A DNA stretch of 64,000 nucleotides from Amaranthus tricolor (taxonomy: Eukaryota > Streptophyta > Magnoliopsida > Caryophyllales > Amaranthaceae), in assembly GCF_026212465.1 (NCBI RefSeq), contig NC_080047.1, positions 42,467,059 to 42,531,058 of the forward strand, in the 5' to 3' direction. The translations under genes and the position numbers were made by a program. Under the pieces are notes generated by a model, which was not told where the DNA came from, did no database searches, and worked only from the letters and a program-made list of their open reading frames with translations. This document shows positions 24,671 through 37,400 of the stretch, piece after piece (positions within the stretch are counted from its first letter, which is position 1; each line of letters opens with the position of its first letter).

Positions 24671-25511
24671 AAAAAATAAGCAATTTCATATAAAAAAATT
24701 CTAAAAATAAGCAACTAATAAACTTAATTCTCAAAATAAGCATTTTCGTCCAGAGCACAGGTTCAATATTGTTCGTTGTTATTATTTTTTAACAAGCTTC
24801 ATTGTTCGATCGTTTGCTGTTAGTAACAAGAACAATTACCAGACTAATTACTTGCTTGTTCCAATTTTAATTGGTATTTTCTTGGGCCATGTCAAGTTTA
24901 CAAGGCTTAGGCTTTTAATTATTAAAAATAACCGTAACTATTTGATAATGGATATTTTTAGACCCTTAATCCCATGATTATCATCGTTTCTAATTCTTAG
25001 GAAATAAAGTAGAGAAGTTAATTTTAGGTTTTAAATTAAAATAATCTTAGCTTTTTAATAATTATTTTAATTAAAAACCTAAAATTAACTTTCATATTTT
25101 ATTTCCTAAAAATTTGGAAAAATTGATAATTATGGGGTTAACGCCTAAAATTAGCTTTCCTATTATTAGAAAGCTATGGTTATTTATAATAATTAAAATC
25201 CTAAAAATAAGCCTTGTAAAATTGACATGGCCCAAGAAAATAATAATTAAAATTGGAACAAGCAAGTAATTAGCCTCGTCATTGTTCGCTGTTACTAACA
25301 GTGAACCAAAAAGCTTGATAAAAAATGGTCAAAATCTTTGTTCGCTGTTACTATAGCGAACAAAAATCAAACTTCTTTGTTCATTGTCGTTAAGAGCGAA
25401 CAACCCCGAACCTGTGATCTGGGCAAAAAGTGCTTATTTTGGAAATTAAGTTTAGAAATTGCTTATTTTTTGAATTTTTTATATTAATTTGCTTATTCTT
25501 TTCAATTTTTC
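24671..25511. mobile_element. Palindrome-bearing foldback element, copy 2
   Basis: The terminal sequence AAAATTTGAAAAAAAATAAGCA (given here only to its first 20 bases elsewhere: AAAATTTGAAAAAAAATAAG) is mirrored by CTTATTCTTTTCAATTTTT at the right. Long arms pair through TTGGGCCATGTCAA / TTGACATGGCCCAA and AATTACTTGCTTGTTCCAAT. Several degenerate TTCGCTGTTACTAACAGTGA palindromes lie near both arms. A 30-bp direct duplication (ATCACCCGTCTCATGTAAGA...) precedes the left end. No clean target duplication was found. Confidence 0.78.
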
Positions 25512-25554
25512 TGTTATATAATTTGCATGATTGTTTTATGATTATAAAGTTATT

Positions 25555-25940
25555 TGACTTTGAGAGATGTCTCTCAAGCCCTGCTCATTAATTCTTAAGT
25601 CCACTTACTATATCCTTAATGTCTACTTACATTATCCTTAATTCCTATTTACTATATATTTAATGTCCACTGAAAAAATACTTAAAATGCCTATATACTA
25701 TATACTTAATGCTTATCGAGAAACTTAGCCTACATACCATATCTTTAATGCCTACTTACAATACCTTTAATGTCTATTTACAATATACTTAATGCCCACG
25801 GAGTAAGTACGTACTATATTATAAATACATATTTACAATATTCTTAATGCATACCGAAAAACTTAATCTATATTTTTCTTTTTGGGCCAACCCAATTAGA
25901 GATGGTCTCTCAAAGAAACCGTCTCTCTCACAAGAATTTG
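25555..25940. mobile_element. GAGACGGTCTC-type MITE with internal tandem repeats
   Basis: The right end is GGCCAACCCAATTAGAGATG, then GTCTCTCAAAGAAACCGTCT. The left end is a degenerate inverted match (GAGAGATGTCTCTCAAGCCC). In between, CTTAATGCCTACTTACTATA-like units repeat about ten times. A close relative lies at 54131-54462. Confidence 0.7.
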
Positions 25941-26511
25941 TGTTAAAATTATAAGTGATTACTTTAATATTATAAGTGATCATTTTAAGATTGTAAATGT
26001 GTATTGGGCCTAATAGAGATAATCTCACCATAAATTTGTCTTATTAGAAAATTTTTGTTGTAATGATTCCCTCTGTCCCTTTGATTTTGTAACCTAGGAT
26101 TAAAAAAGCTATCATATATTTAAAATTTAACGTACAAACTCAAAGGAATGAAAAGAGTAAAAAATAGGTGTGTTGGTTGATTGGACAAGTTAGAAAATTT
26201 AGTAGTACTAGTGGAAAAACCTCACATATTGCTAAGGTTTTTAGGTCCTTATATGTTGCGGTTAGGCCTCAAAACTTGATATGGTAGTAGATTGGTGTCC
26301 ATTCTACTCCAGTTCAAAATCGGAGCATAAAAGGAATTATATGTCGCGGTTTTATGGAAATCTTTATCATAAAGTAATTATAAATACTTGGAAAACTTTT
26401 GTATGCAATGTCGACATATGTATTTTAATCGTTTCTTCCTCGGTATAATGTATGATACAATAATTTTATGATTAATCTAACCTACATTAATGGAGTATAG
26501 CAAGTAAAATT

Positions 26512-27341
26512 CTCCCTCCAATTCAAAGTTAATGTTTTATTAATTTGTTTTTTTATACTATTTACGTTTTAGTACTCTTAATTTTTATTTCATTTTTAAT
26601 TTATAATTACAAATATAGTCAACTGGGATATTGTTTGATTCGTCTCAATGTGAAGGTTATTAAATTTTTTACTATAAGTAATTAAAAATATGAAAATTCC
26701 ACGTGGTAGCATCCAGTTTTCATGAAACGCCAGTGGTAGCACTTTTGTAAGATTTTTCCACATGGTAGCATCCAGTTTATGCACTATTTAACTACCGTAA
26801 CATTTCCCGTTAAATTCTTGTTAATTTCCGTTTAATTCATCATTTTGTAAGATTTTTCTACATGGTAGCATCCAGTTTTTTCTCTCAAATGTTTAATTCA
26901 CCATTTTAACGTTTAATTCACCGATTAATTTATCAACGCCCTTAAATGCATCTGTTGAGCTTATTAGATGCTTTTTTGAATTATTTATTAATGTTTGTAA
27001 TGCACCTATATTTCGAACTTTATAATGACATTACTTTGAATGAAAATGAAATTGTTACAATATTTAAGGGCGTTGATAAAATAATCGGTGAATTAAACAT
27101 TAAGATGGTGAATTAAACATTTGAGAGCAAAAATTGGATGCTACCATATGGAAAAATCTTACAAAATGAAGAATTAAACAGAAATTAACAAGAATTTAAC
27201 GGAAAATGCTACAGTAGTTAAATAGTGTATAAACTGGATGCTACCATGTGAGATTTTCCTTAAAAATATTATAGTTTAAACTAGTACATTGACAAACGTA
27301 TAAAAAGTAAATAAGATATTAACATTAAACTGAAAAAAGTA
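26512..27341. mobile_element. Stowaway-like MITE split by a foldback element
   Basis: The left part starts CTCCCTCCAATTCAAAGTTA. The right part ends AACATTAAACTGAAAAAAGT, whose inverse matches that start loosely. The 26692-27259 foldback element sits inside it. The outer boundaries are approximate. Confidence 0.55.
26692..27259. mobile_element. Foldback element with CACGTGGTAGCATCC ends
   Basis: It is flanked by a perfect 10-bp duplication TTAAAAATAT (26682-26691 and 27260-27269). The ends GAAAATTCCACGTGGTAGCA and, inverted, GGAAAATCTCACATGGTAGC are terminal inverted repeats. Arms of about 200 bp pair through GTTTAATTCACC and TTTATCAACGCCCTTAAAT around a loop near 26950-27060. The terminal GTGGTAGCATCCAGTTT motif occurs three times in the left arm. 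A 10-bp duplication fits a Mutator-like MITE. Confidence 0.88.
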
Positions 27342-27725
27342 TTACTTTTATACGGTTAAAAATTGGTCAACAACTGACACAAAACTTTATAATTAACAAA
27401 GTCGTTACAAGTACTAACAAATTTTGTATTATAATAGGAAAGACATGTATATGTATTCTAGATACTTGTTTAGACATAATTTTCATGAAGTTTGGATTAG
27501 TAAACAAGAAAATTCTTGACCATATATATTTCCTATTCTAGATAGTCCAATTTGTCTTGGAGAACAAGGTGATAAAAGTCAACTTGGACTTCTCCACCTC
27601 GTTTTACAAGTACAAACCCTTCATAGGAGTATATATAAAATAACAATTACATTATAAATTGATAAATATACACACATTTTCAACAATTAAATCATAATTT
27701 CTTTTAATTTAATTTGCTTTGAATT

Positions 27726-28061
27726 ATGGCTGGCCCTGGTTTGTATTACTTTTTCCCTACTGATTACTTTGTCCCTCCCCTGCACTCCTCCATAGGGGAT
27801 CACAAAAACCCTAACCTCCCTCCACAAAAAACATCCCAAATGATCAAGAATACACCTCCTGATGATCATGATCATGACGATCATTATCATCATGATTGTG
27901 ATCACAATCAGAAGGTAATGAAGATGATCAAGAAGAGAAGGAATTTGGCTGTCAAGACTAGTTGTAAAAAATCAGAAGAAATTTTGCATGTTTACGAGAA
28001 GGAGCAACAGCATTATCATCATCCTATACTGTGTATCTCGACCAAGGAGCAACATCAATAA
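27726..28061 (+). CDS. Small protein of unknown function, paralogue B (111 aa)
   Basis: It begins MAGPGLYYFFPTDYFVPPL and is clearly homologous to the 23796 gene over the N-terminal block, and again in the basic tail (KKRRNLAVKTSCKKSEEIL). The middle is strongly His/Asp-rich (DDHDHDDHYHHDCDHN), a possible metal-binding stretch. There is a single exon, a TATATAAA box about 90 bp upstream (27632-27639), and no signal peptide or membrane span. The two copies lie 3.9 kb apart in the same orientation and look like a tandem duplication later separated by MITE insertions. Function unknown. Confidence 0.7.
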   Translation: MAGPGLYYFFPTDYFVPPLHSSIGDHKNPNLPPQKTSQMIKNTPPDDHDHDDHYHHDCDHNQKVMKMIKKRRNLAVKTSCKKSEEILHVYEKEQQHYHHPILCISTKEQHQ

Positions 28062-28296
28062 ATAATAATTAATTTTATTTGACTATTGTAAAGGGATTTT
28101 TTTTTTTTTAAAAATATGATATATAGATTAATAATTCATAATACTAAGAGATCATAGTAATATATGGCACAAAAGAAATTGCTACATGTTAGGTATTAAT
28201 CGGTTTTGATGTATAGTATTTACTTTTTACAAAATAATACTCCTATAATACTCTTGTTATTTAATGTAGTGATAATATTCAAAATACAATATTCCT

Positions 28297-28537
28297 TAAT
28301 GTAGTGTTTGAGAACAAATATTTCATTTCAAATTATGAATTTTAATTATGAAATCATAAATGAAGAATTTGAGAATGACAAGATTTGGGTAGTCATATTC
28401 AAATCCTCAATTTTAACTACTTTGAAAACAATGATGGAATTTGATTCAAATCCAAATTTGAAAATTTTTAATTTGCCAAACAATAAATTTGAAACAATTC
28501 CAAATTTTCAAATAAAATTATTGTTCCCAAACATAGC
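28297..28537. mobile_element. MITE with GTTTGAGAACAA ends
   Basis: The left end TAGTGTTTGAGAACAAATAT matches the inverted right end CTATGTTTGGGAACAATAAT. AATTATGAATTTTAATTATG-like inner sequence is palindromic. The open frame across it is incidental. Confidence 0.6.
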
Positions 28538-29389
28538 ATAAGTTAATTTTTAACGTTGGTTATATATATACATTTTATGTTTGTCTCCTTTATTCTCTCA
28601 TTGTTTTTTTAAAAGCCAATACCCTATCTAGCTAATTGGCTAAAACCCTTAAAATTAAATTATTCTAGATCATTAAAACTCTTATGTTTCTTAAAATTAA
28701 TTAAAATACTTATATACATACAACATTTTATTTTTATATGATGTTTTACAAATTTTCAAGGGGCATGCCCTTTTGAGCCTCAATAAAGATTCGCCCCTAT
28801 TAAGTTTATTTTCATCTTTGAAAAATAAAAAATGAAGATTATATAAGACGCATTGTTATCATCAAGCAATTCAAACAATACTAAAATGGTAACATTGCTA
28901 GAGTTTTATAATTTTTGAATAATATTTAGGTATTTAATTATTTATGTTATGTATCATGTTTTATTTTAAAATCATAAATTTAAATAGTGATTTACCAATA
29001 GGGAGTTTCAATCAATTATTGAATGTATTTTCGTTGTATTTTTAAAAAAAAGAACTCAATAAGATTGTAATTCACAAAATTGAAATTTTAATATAATTAA
29101 TTATAACTTTGTACGAATTAAATATATTAGTATATTTAAGTTTATTTGTAGAATCATATGAATATATAATCTTAAGATTCGATCCTGTTAATTTTATTTG
29201 GCCTCTATAAACAAGTCCAAGTAAAATCCTTATACTAACAATTTTGATCAAACTTATAAGCTAGCTGGTAAAATCTTCGTAGAAAATTTGTTTCAACTTA
29301 TCGAATGTGTATGAATCTATTGTGTGAAATTAATCCAAGATTTCATCATCCATACTTCTTACATTCATGACCCATCTAGTTGTCGATCT

Positions 29390-29648
29390 TGAATGGTTGG
29401 AATGATAATAGTCATGCTTGTTTTACTTTTATTATTTCATTTGCTTCACAATTAATAGTCATTCTAATCCATTATTATTTGTAAAAGTGACATTATTATG
29501 TGGTAATGGAAAATTGTCAATAAAAAAATTTGTATGATCAAAGTTTCATCATCGTGAAAATGATATTTGATCATCACCACGAGGATAACATTTTACACTA
29601 AAAAACATTTTCATTACCATTTAGTACAACATCAAACAGACTGTATAT
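29390..29648. mobile_element. Degenerate copy of the intron MITE family (see 31919 and 34547)
   Basis: It shares the inner blocks GGTAATGGAAAATTGT, GATCAAAGTTTCAT and TTTTCATTACCATTTAGTAC with the two elements inside the PMT7-like introns. The left end is poorly preserved. Confidence 0.5.
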
Positions 29649-29716
29649 GGCTCACATGTGAGGAGGTAATATAATTTTTTTAAAAAAAGTAAATACGTAA
29701 CTAGTTAACACATTTC

Positions 29717-30010
29717 AAGGCTATAATATTTGCTAAAATTTTTAGTTGAATTGATTCCTCGACCATTGTTATTTGATTTACCTGTAAAGGCATTGTTATC
29801 AACTAAGCTTTCATACTTCTTGCATCATTTAATTCCTCTATCCCTTTAAACTACTACATTGTAAGGTTATAACATTTAGTTTAAATTTTTAGTTGAATTG
29901 ATTTCTCGACAACTATTATCTGATATACCTAATAAAGCATTGTTATCAACTAAGCTTTCATGCATTGATATGATATAATTCCTCTATCGCTTTAAATTTG
30001 TTATAACTCA
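29717..30010. repeat. Tandem duplication, two units of about 150 bp
   Basis: The block TTTTTAGTTGAATTGATT ... GCATTGTTATCAACTAAGCT ... AATTCCTCTATC occurs at about 29738-29845 and again at 29887-29990, with roughly 85 percent identity by eye. Confidence 0.75.
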
Positions 30011-30146
30011 AAAATCAAAGTGAGAATTTTTATTTATTTGTAAGAAATTTAAAGAAATCAATGCAATATCTCACTACCATCATTAGGCGAAAAACCAAAG
30101 AGTAACCTATAGACAATAATGGGAGCTTGAATCCTGTATGTTTCTT

Positions 30147-30553
30147 GAAAATTTGAATAAAATAAGATTATTTAACAATTTAATTCCAAAAATAAGCTTC
30201 GAGAAAACTTAATTCTCAAAATAAGCGTCCGTACATCCAAACCTAGCCTTGGAGTAAGTCGCTGTTACTAACAGCGAAAGACAAAAAAAAAAAAAAAAAA
30301 GTCATAAGTCACTGTTAGTAACAGCGACTTAGGGAGTTGACCAGTCAACTCCTTAAGTCGCTGTTAGTAACAACGACTTTAAGGTTAGGTTGGAATGAGG
30401 AATTACCTGAGAACTGAAAACTTAAAATTCATTAACGGCGACTTACTCCAAAGCTAGATTTGAATGTACGGATGCTTATTTTGGGAATTAAGTTTTCACG
30501 AAGCTTATTTTTAGTATTAAATTGTTAAAACATCTTATTTTATTCAAATTTTC
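30147..30553. mobile_element. Palindrome-bearing foldback element, copy 3
   Basis: It has a perfect 10-bp target duplication TATGTTTCTT (30137-30146 and 30554-30563). The terminal 20 bp, GAAAATTTGAATAAAATAAG, are a perfect inverted repeat. Inside are GTCGCTGTTACTAACAGCGA, GTCACTGTTAGTAACAGCGA and a third version, around a central GGAGTTGACCAGTCAACTCC palindrome. Confidence 0.93.
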
Positions 30554-30779
30554 TATGTTTCTTAAATGCAACAGTCATGGACTTGGACCTTTATTAATTA
30601 CAACAGACTATGTTGAAGTTTTAGGTGCTTTGAGCACACTTTAAAGTATATTTGGGCATGTTGATATATTAAGGAAATATAGGGTATATTGGTGGGATTA
30701 ATATATAAGTCTTAAAGAAAAATTGGATTTCAAAGTGGAATTTTGGACATAAGATAAAGTCAAATCGGCTTTATCTCTA

Positions 30780-31170
30780 GGGTTTAAAATTTAAAGTGAA
30801 CCTTAAAAAGATAAATTAATTAAAAAAAAAATTAATTTTGATTTAAGAGTAATTAATTATTTAATTTTAACATTAAAGTGGTCAATGTTATATTTCTACT
30901 TACAAGTTTATAACCTTAAATGGATCAATTATTTTAAAGTCTTCAATTTTGATATTAACGTGATTTATTTAAACCTTAAAATATTAATTATCAATTATAT
31001 ATAAAGTAATCAATCAAATGATTCGTTATAACTTTTAAAAGAAATCAATTTTAATTTTAAATGTATCAATTATAATCATAAATTGGTCAATTAATGATTG
31101 CACATTGTAAATAATTATAATTGAGTCGATTGGACTATTAGTCTCATAGCAAGACCGTCTCTTACAAGAC
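30780..31170. repeat. AT-rich TTAAAGTGATCA repeat tract ending in a GACCGTCTC terminus
   Basis: Degenerate ACATTAAAGTGGTCAAT / CTTAAATGGATCAATTA units recall the 3740-4195 minisatellite. The tract ends TAGCAAGACCGTCTCTTACA at about 31148, so it is probably another member of the GAGACGGTCTC MITE group with its left end lost. Confidence 0.55.
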
Positions 31171-31437
31171 CTGTTGATTAAAAATAAATAAAATAAAATA
31201 AAAACAGAAAAAACTATAACAACATCACGTGGTTTCCGCATGAGTTGGTAAAACAAACTTCACAAATTTCCGAAGTCCTAACTCCTAATTCGATTCCCCT
31301 TGTCTTTCTGCTCGTCCTGTTTATCTCTCTCGCAACACTCAAACTAAACTGCAGATCTCATCATCTCACCGACACCAATAGAATTATTCTTCTGATATTC
31401 AATCTTTCATATTTATAGAATTCAGATTCACATAAAC

Positions 31438-34400
31438 ATGGGAATTTCTGGGTTTCTTGCTGATTCAAAAGGGAGTCAAATTTTAATGGTGGGTTTGATT
31501 TTAATGGCTCTTTCCTTTTATGCTGGTACCCTTTTCAGTAACAATGCCCCTCTTTTGGATGTTCATTCTTCTAATTTTTCCCTTGGTAATTTCCTCTCTT
31601 TCTTCCGCTTTATTGTTGGCTTTTATTTTTGTTGGGTAATTTGAAAATTCTAGAACAATGTTGTAAACTTGATTGTTTTCTTTGAATACTAGTTTTATTT
31701 TATTTTATTTTTTTTGTCACTGGGTTAATTGTATGCTAGTGAATCATCTTTTTTACTTGTTGAAAGGGATTTTGTGTTAAGATCTATAGTAGGAGTATAA
31801 GGAATTATGTGAGAGGTGAAGTGAATAGATTCCGTAATTCTTGCAATTGATTGAACATTTATGCAACTTTGAGAGGTCGTTTGTTTGCGCATAAATTCCA
31901 TAGGTATTTTAGTATTTACGGTCTGTTTGGTAGTGGGTATGGTGGGAATGGTAATCGAATGCTAGTGTAATTTTGCAAGGAATATCTGGCTTATTGGTCT
32001 TGCTTGTTCTCTTTCAAGCATATCATTCTCTTTGCAAAATTCATTCAAATGTATTACCATTTGAAAATATAGTATTAGGTGGGTAATGAAAAAACATGCA
32101 AAGAAAGTTTTTTATGATTAAAGTTTCATTGCCATGTAAATGATATGATACATATGAACATATCATATAAATTTACACTATAAATCATTGTCGGTACCTC
32201 CGTTTAGTATTAATAACCAAATGGGTCGTTAGAGTTTTGTTTTTTCGACAAAATAATAATGAAAGAACTATAAGGGTAAATTCCCAGGCTTGGATTTCAC
32301 TTACCATACACTCCCCTTGATTATTTACAATTCTCAATCATAGCAAATTTACAGGAACTTAACAAAGGAGATTAACATACAATAATCTATTTTTTTGAGA
32401 AATATTAGGTGGAGCGATGAGGTCTACTCAACCAATTAATTTCTTTAGACTTTTGGCTTGTGTCAAGTTTTCCAAGTGCAAGATTGAGTTTTGCTATGTG
32501 AAATACAGTTGGGGTGTTTGTTTGACTATATTGGCATTGATGACCAAGTTTAATGTGAATAAATTAAATTAGTTCATGGACTGTAATTAATAGAACAAAC
32601 ATTTAGCTTTTTAAGAAAAAATCAGTTCGTGGGTTGTAATTAATAGAACTGGGACTATCAGATATCTTGTCACCTAAAGAAGGGGAACATATCATAGGGT
32701 TTCGAAAATTGTACATCTAAAAATTAGGCACGAAGACAAGAGGCAAGGATAATACATTGTTCCATTAAAACCCGTGTTTTACGCTAACTTCTCTTTTCAG
32801 CTTTTCATGTGTTGATGAAATTACCCTTAGGGCTTCAAAGTTATTCATTGTATGTCGCCAACAGTTTACACCACAAATTGAGCATTACAACAACCCATTT
32901 ATCATCTAAAACGTCGTATTTTTAGACCTCTTCATACTTATATCTAGGAAGTATACAATACTCTTATTTTCTACGTCTAATCTAGTTTTAAAGTCCTCAA
33001 CAGATATCTCACGTGCAAAGAAGTTTCTTGTAGTGGCTCCTGAATACTACTATGTGTTTGCCTGTATGTATTTCTCAAATTCATTGGGGAATATGTTTGT
33101 TGCCACATGATGTTTGGGAACTTGAGAATTGACGTGAATGGGTGCATTAATATTGATTGTATTTCATTTTTGTATGTAAGTTGGTGAGTGGTTGGAATAT
33201 GGAAGTGTGCTTGTAGAAGGTCTTGGTTAACTAGATTGATTATGTGCATTGTAGCTAATAGCAACACCATAGCATCAACTTGAGACATCGATCTCTTGCT
33301 GAAAAGGTTATACTTTCTTTGGTTTTTATTACTTGCTACAAATAGTGACATCTTGTGAGGAGAAATGTCTATCTGTGGCAACTTATAAAAACCAGAGGAA
33401 GTATGAATCAAGTATTGCCAAGAAGGGTGGTTGATATTTTCCATAAAAATATTCAAGGATAAGAGGAGCGAATTAGCCTCAAGTAGCCTTTAGCACTGCT
33501 ATCCTCAAAGTGAATGTTTCGTATGTATAGACATCCTACATATCTCTATACATATCATTTTGTTGTGCTCTTTGATGTATTGGAAGTTATATTGTTAGGA
33601 TTGCCGTGACTTACGCACGGGTGTTTGGCTTGGTGAGGATAGTAAATCTGAATATAGGGTTATAATATCGACTGTGTGACAAATGCCCAGCTTAAAGTCA
33701 CTCATTGTTCCTTATAAAATCCCGAATGAGATTATTGTGGAGATGATGTGACAGTAAAAAAATCGGTAGAGCACTAACCACATTTCGAAAACGGCATTTC
33801 CGGATTCTACAAATGATTGCTATTTGCGACATGTTGACTTTTTGTCCAGAATTTTCTTTTGCATTTCATTGTTCTTTTTTTTTCCCTGCAATTGACACTT
33901 CAACATAACTTGTAGGTTCCTCAAGGTTTACAAACAGAGTTGCTCTAACTTATCGAAGAACACCAATATTAATCCCTCAACCTGGATTGAATGTATGCCC
34001 AATCAACATGAATGAGTATATACCTTGTCACGATCCTTCATATGTGAAAGATTTGCTCCCAACTTTAGATCTTTCAAGAAAGGAAGAACTTGAGAGGCAC
34101 TGCCCCCCGATTGAGAGGCGTTTATTCTGTTTGGTGCCACCTCCCAAGGATTATAAAATTCCTATAAGGTGGCCAATCAGCCGGGATTATGTTTGGAGGT
34201 CTAATGTGAACCACACCCACCTTGCAGAAGTGAAGGGAGGTCAAAATTGGGTTCATGAGAAGGACCAGTTGTGGTGGTTTCCTGGTGGTGGTACTCATTT
34301 TAAGCATGGAGCCTCTGAATACATTGAAAGGTATGATCTGAATGAATGCAACGTCTTAATTGTGTTTGGTAGCTTTTCTGGCATGGCCTCTAAGTGAGAA

Positions 34401-37400
34401 ATAATGTACTATTGACTTATTGTGGCAAACAAGGTCAATTATCGTTCGTTATGTCTTTGTGATATGGAGAGGGATCGCCAACCATCGCCTAATCTGTTTT
34501 CACTTTTGATATCATCATTATAATTGTTAATTATATAACATTTTACGCCCCGTTTGGTAACCGGTACTAAATGGTGGGAATAGTAACGGAATGTTAGTGT
34601 AATTTTGATAAGAATATCTCTTGATAAATTTAATAACCGTACTTATTCTCCTTCAACAAGCTCATTTTCTTTAGAAAATTCATTCCAATGCATTACCACC
34701 TAAACATGTGGTATTAAGTGGAAATGAAAAATTGTGAACAAAAAAAGTTTTTTTATGGTCAAGCTTTCATTACCATGATAATAACATGAAAATTTAGACT
34801 GCAAATCATTCCCATTACCAGCAATTAGTACCATTAACCGAACGGGTAGTTAAGGTCTTTGATGTTCTCTCGCAGATAGTTGATCTGCTGACTGAATTCT
34901 GTATGCAGGTTAGGGAATATGATCACTAATGAGACAGGTGATCTCCGTAATGCAGGGGTGTTTCAGGTTCTAGATGTTGGGTGTGGTGTTGCTAGCTTTG
35001 GAGCTTTTCTACTTCCGTTGGATATTCAAACAATGTCGTTTGCACCCAAAGATGGGCATGAAAATCAGATACAATTTGCTTTAGAACGAGGCATTGGTGC
35101 AATGATTGCTGCTATATCCACCAAACAGCTTCCTTATCCCACAAGTTCATTTGAAATGGTGCATTGTTCAAGATGTCGTGTTGATTGGCATGAAAATGGT
35201 TAGTATTTTCTTCGTAGGTTCCCACTTTTCTTTTGGAATAAAATTTTCAAAAATTATTGGAACCATGATGTGGTTAGAATGTTTACAACCTTTAGTGATG
35301 TTCTTTCTAGTGGATGAATTTTTGGGGAAATATAATCAGCCTTACATCAGCGGCGGTTCTGGGGCTGTGCAGGGTGCCCAACCACACAGGACCTCGAACC
35401 TAAAGGGCCTCATATTAAAAAATCATTAAAATAACATACTATGCTGGTAGAGTAGTTGGTATGAGTTTTACTTAACAGATTTAAGGTTATAAGTTCTAAA
35501 CCTATTAATTACATTTTTCTCTCCTTTTTTATCTCTTTTCAAAGCAACACTTTAACTTTCAAATATTTTCTCTTACATCATTTAATTTTTACACATTCAT
35601 CAAACATCAATTATCACTAACTTAATGTACAAAAATACTATACAATTTATTTAATTCTAGTACTTAAAATTAAAATTGTGTTGAATCTTTATTCTAGTTT
35701 AAGAAAATCTATAGTTCTATGAAGGGCCCCAATTTTAGAATTTTATGAAAAATAAACAGGATCTCGAAATTGTTTGCTCTGCCCCTGGCCTTATCGCAAA
35801 ATAAATTAATTTCTTTCATCAACCTTATCGGAATGAATGGAGAAGAAAAATCATTGTGCACAACTATTGGAACTTATACCAAAAATCCATGAGACTATTT
35901 CATGGTTGCTGATTCCATCCTTTGAGATCTGAACTTCAGTCTTATTGCTGTTGAGTTTTTGTTCGACGATGAGGCATATGATAAAATTTTACCATGGTTG
36001 AATTTATTAAAATTTTATACAGACGACAATAATATATCGCTGATATGCTTTCGTACTAGTATGTTTTCCCATTTTTGTAAATTTTTTTAATATGTACATC
36101 ATGCAGATGGCATTTTGCTGAGAGAAGTGGATCGCCTTTTAAGACCGAATGGGTACTTCGTATACTCTGCCCCACCTGCATATAGAAAGGATAAAGATTT
36201 TCCTGCGATATGGGATAAGTTGGTGAATCTAACAAAAGCTATGTGCTGGAAACTTATAGCCAAAAAGGTTCAAACAGCAATCTGGGTTAAACCGGGAGAT
36301 CAATCATGTGTTCAGCTGAATGCGGAGCAAAACATGATACAATTATGTGACATGATCGATTCCACAAAGACACCATGGAATAAACCGTTGAAAAATTGCA
36401 TAACCGTAAATGACGGATTTTCGAATTCTAATAAACTTCCTCCTCGACCAGAGCGTCTTTCAGCGTTTTCTGGGGCTCTGACCAGATTAGGTATGCTATT
36501 GATCTTGTTCATTTGCAGATGAGTCATACTATTCATGTACTCCCTGTCCCTTTAAGCTTTCCCCATTAAAACTTTATATGTAAGCGCTTTTTGGCAAACA
36601 ATCTATGTTACTTGGACTCAGGTACTAATGTTGGATACTGGTACGTGTCCAAGTATTAGATACATCTAAATATTCAATTCTACACCTAAAATGGTGCTAT
36701 ACCAACGTCCGAGGATTAAGGATCGGACTCAGGTACGTGAAGCAAAATGAAGAGTCCGAGTAACATTACAAACAATGGCAAGCTCAGTGAAACATACTTC
36801 ACTAGTTAGTTCGCCTTCGCGATTCGCTCAAAATGGTTCAAAAATAGTCTAAAACCGACTATACTTCATTTTTTTACGATTCGCAAGGCTTTTAGCGAAT
36901 CATGTGACAGTGGGCAAACTCAAAGGGATGTAGGAGAGTTAGTTTATTCAAGTTGATATCTTTGCGTGATTTGAATAGGTATTAGTCAAGAGCAATTTAC
37001 GACAGACACGCTATTCTGGGAGCATCAAGTTCAGCAGTATTGGGCACTTATGAATGTTAGCAAAGCCAAAATTCGGAATGTTATGGACATGAATGCTTTG
37101 TTCGGTGGGTTTGCTACAGCATTGAATTCTTATCCTGTTTGGGTTATGAATGTGGTTCCTTCAACCATGGATGATACATTGACTGCTATATATAGCAGAG
37201 GTCTGCTTGGTGCTTTCCATGATTGGTAAGAAACGTCTACTATTATATGTCTGTAACTTTTATTACCATCACTATAGTAAGTTTAACCGGCATTGTTTTC
37301 CAATTCATGAATGCTTTTTGTTTAGGTGTGAGCCGTTTTCAACTTATCCTCGATCTTATGATCTCTTGCATGCGAGTTATCTTTTCTCTCATTACAAAGA

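Noticed and set aside
28308..28541. 77-codon plus-strand frame
   Set aside because: It lies entirely within a MITE with inverted repeats and has no protein features.
31200..31310. tRNA-like words (GAGTTGGTAAAAC, AATTCGATTCCCC)
   Set aside because: Spacing and stems do not fold into a cloverleaf. It is probably chance or repeat-derived.
33000..33460. 159-codon minus-strand frame inside intron 1 of the PMT7-like gene
   Set aside because: It has no domain or conserved features and lies antisense within an intron whose flanking exons are well supported.
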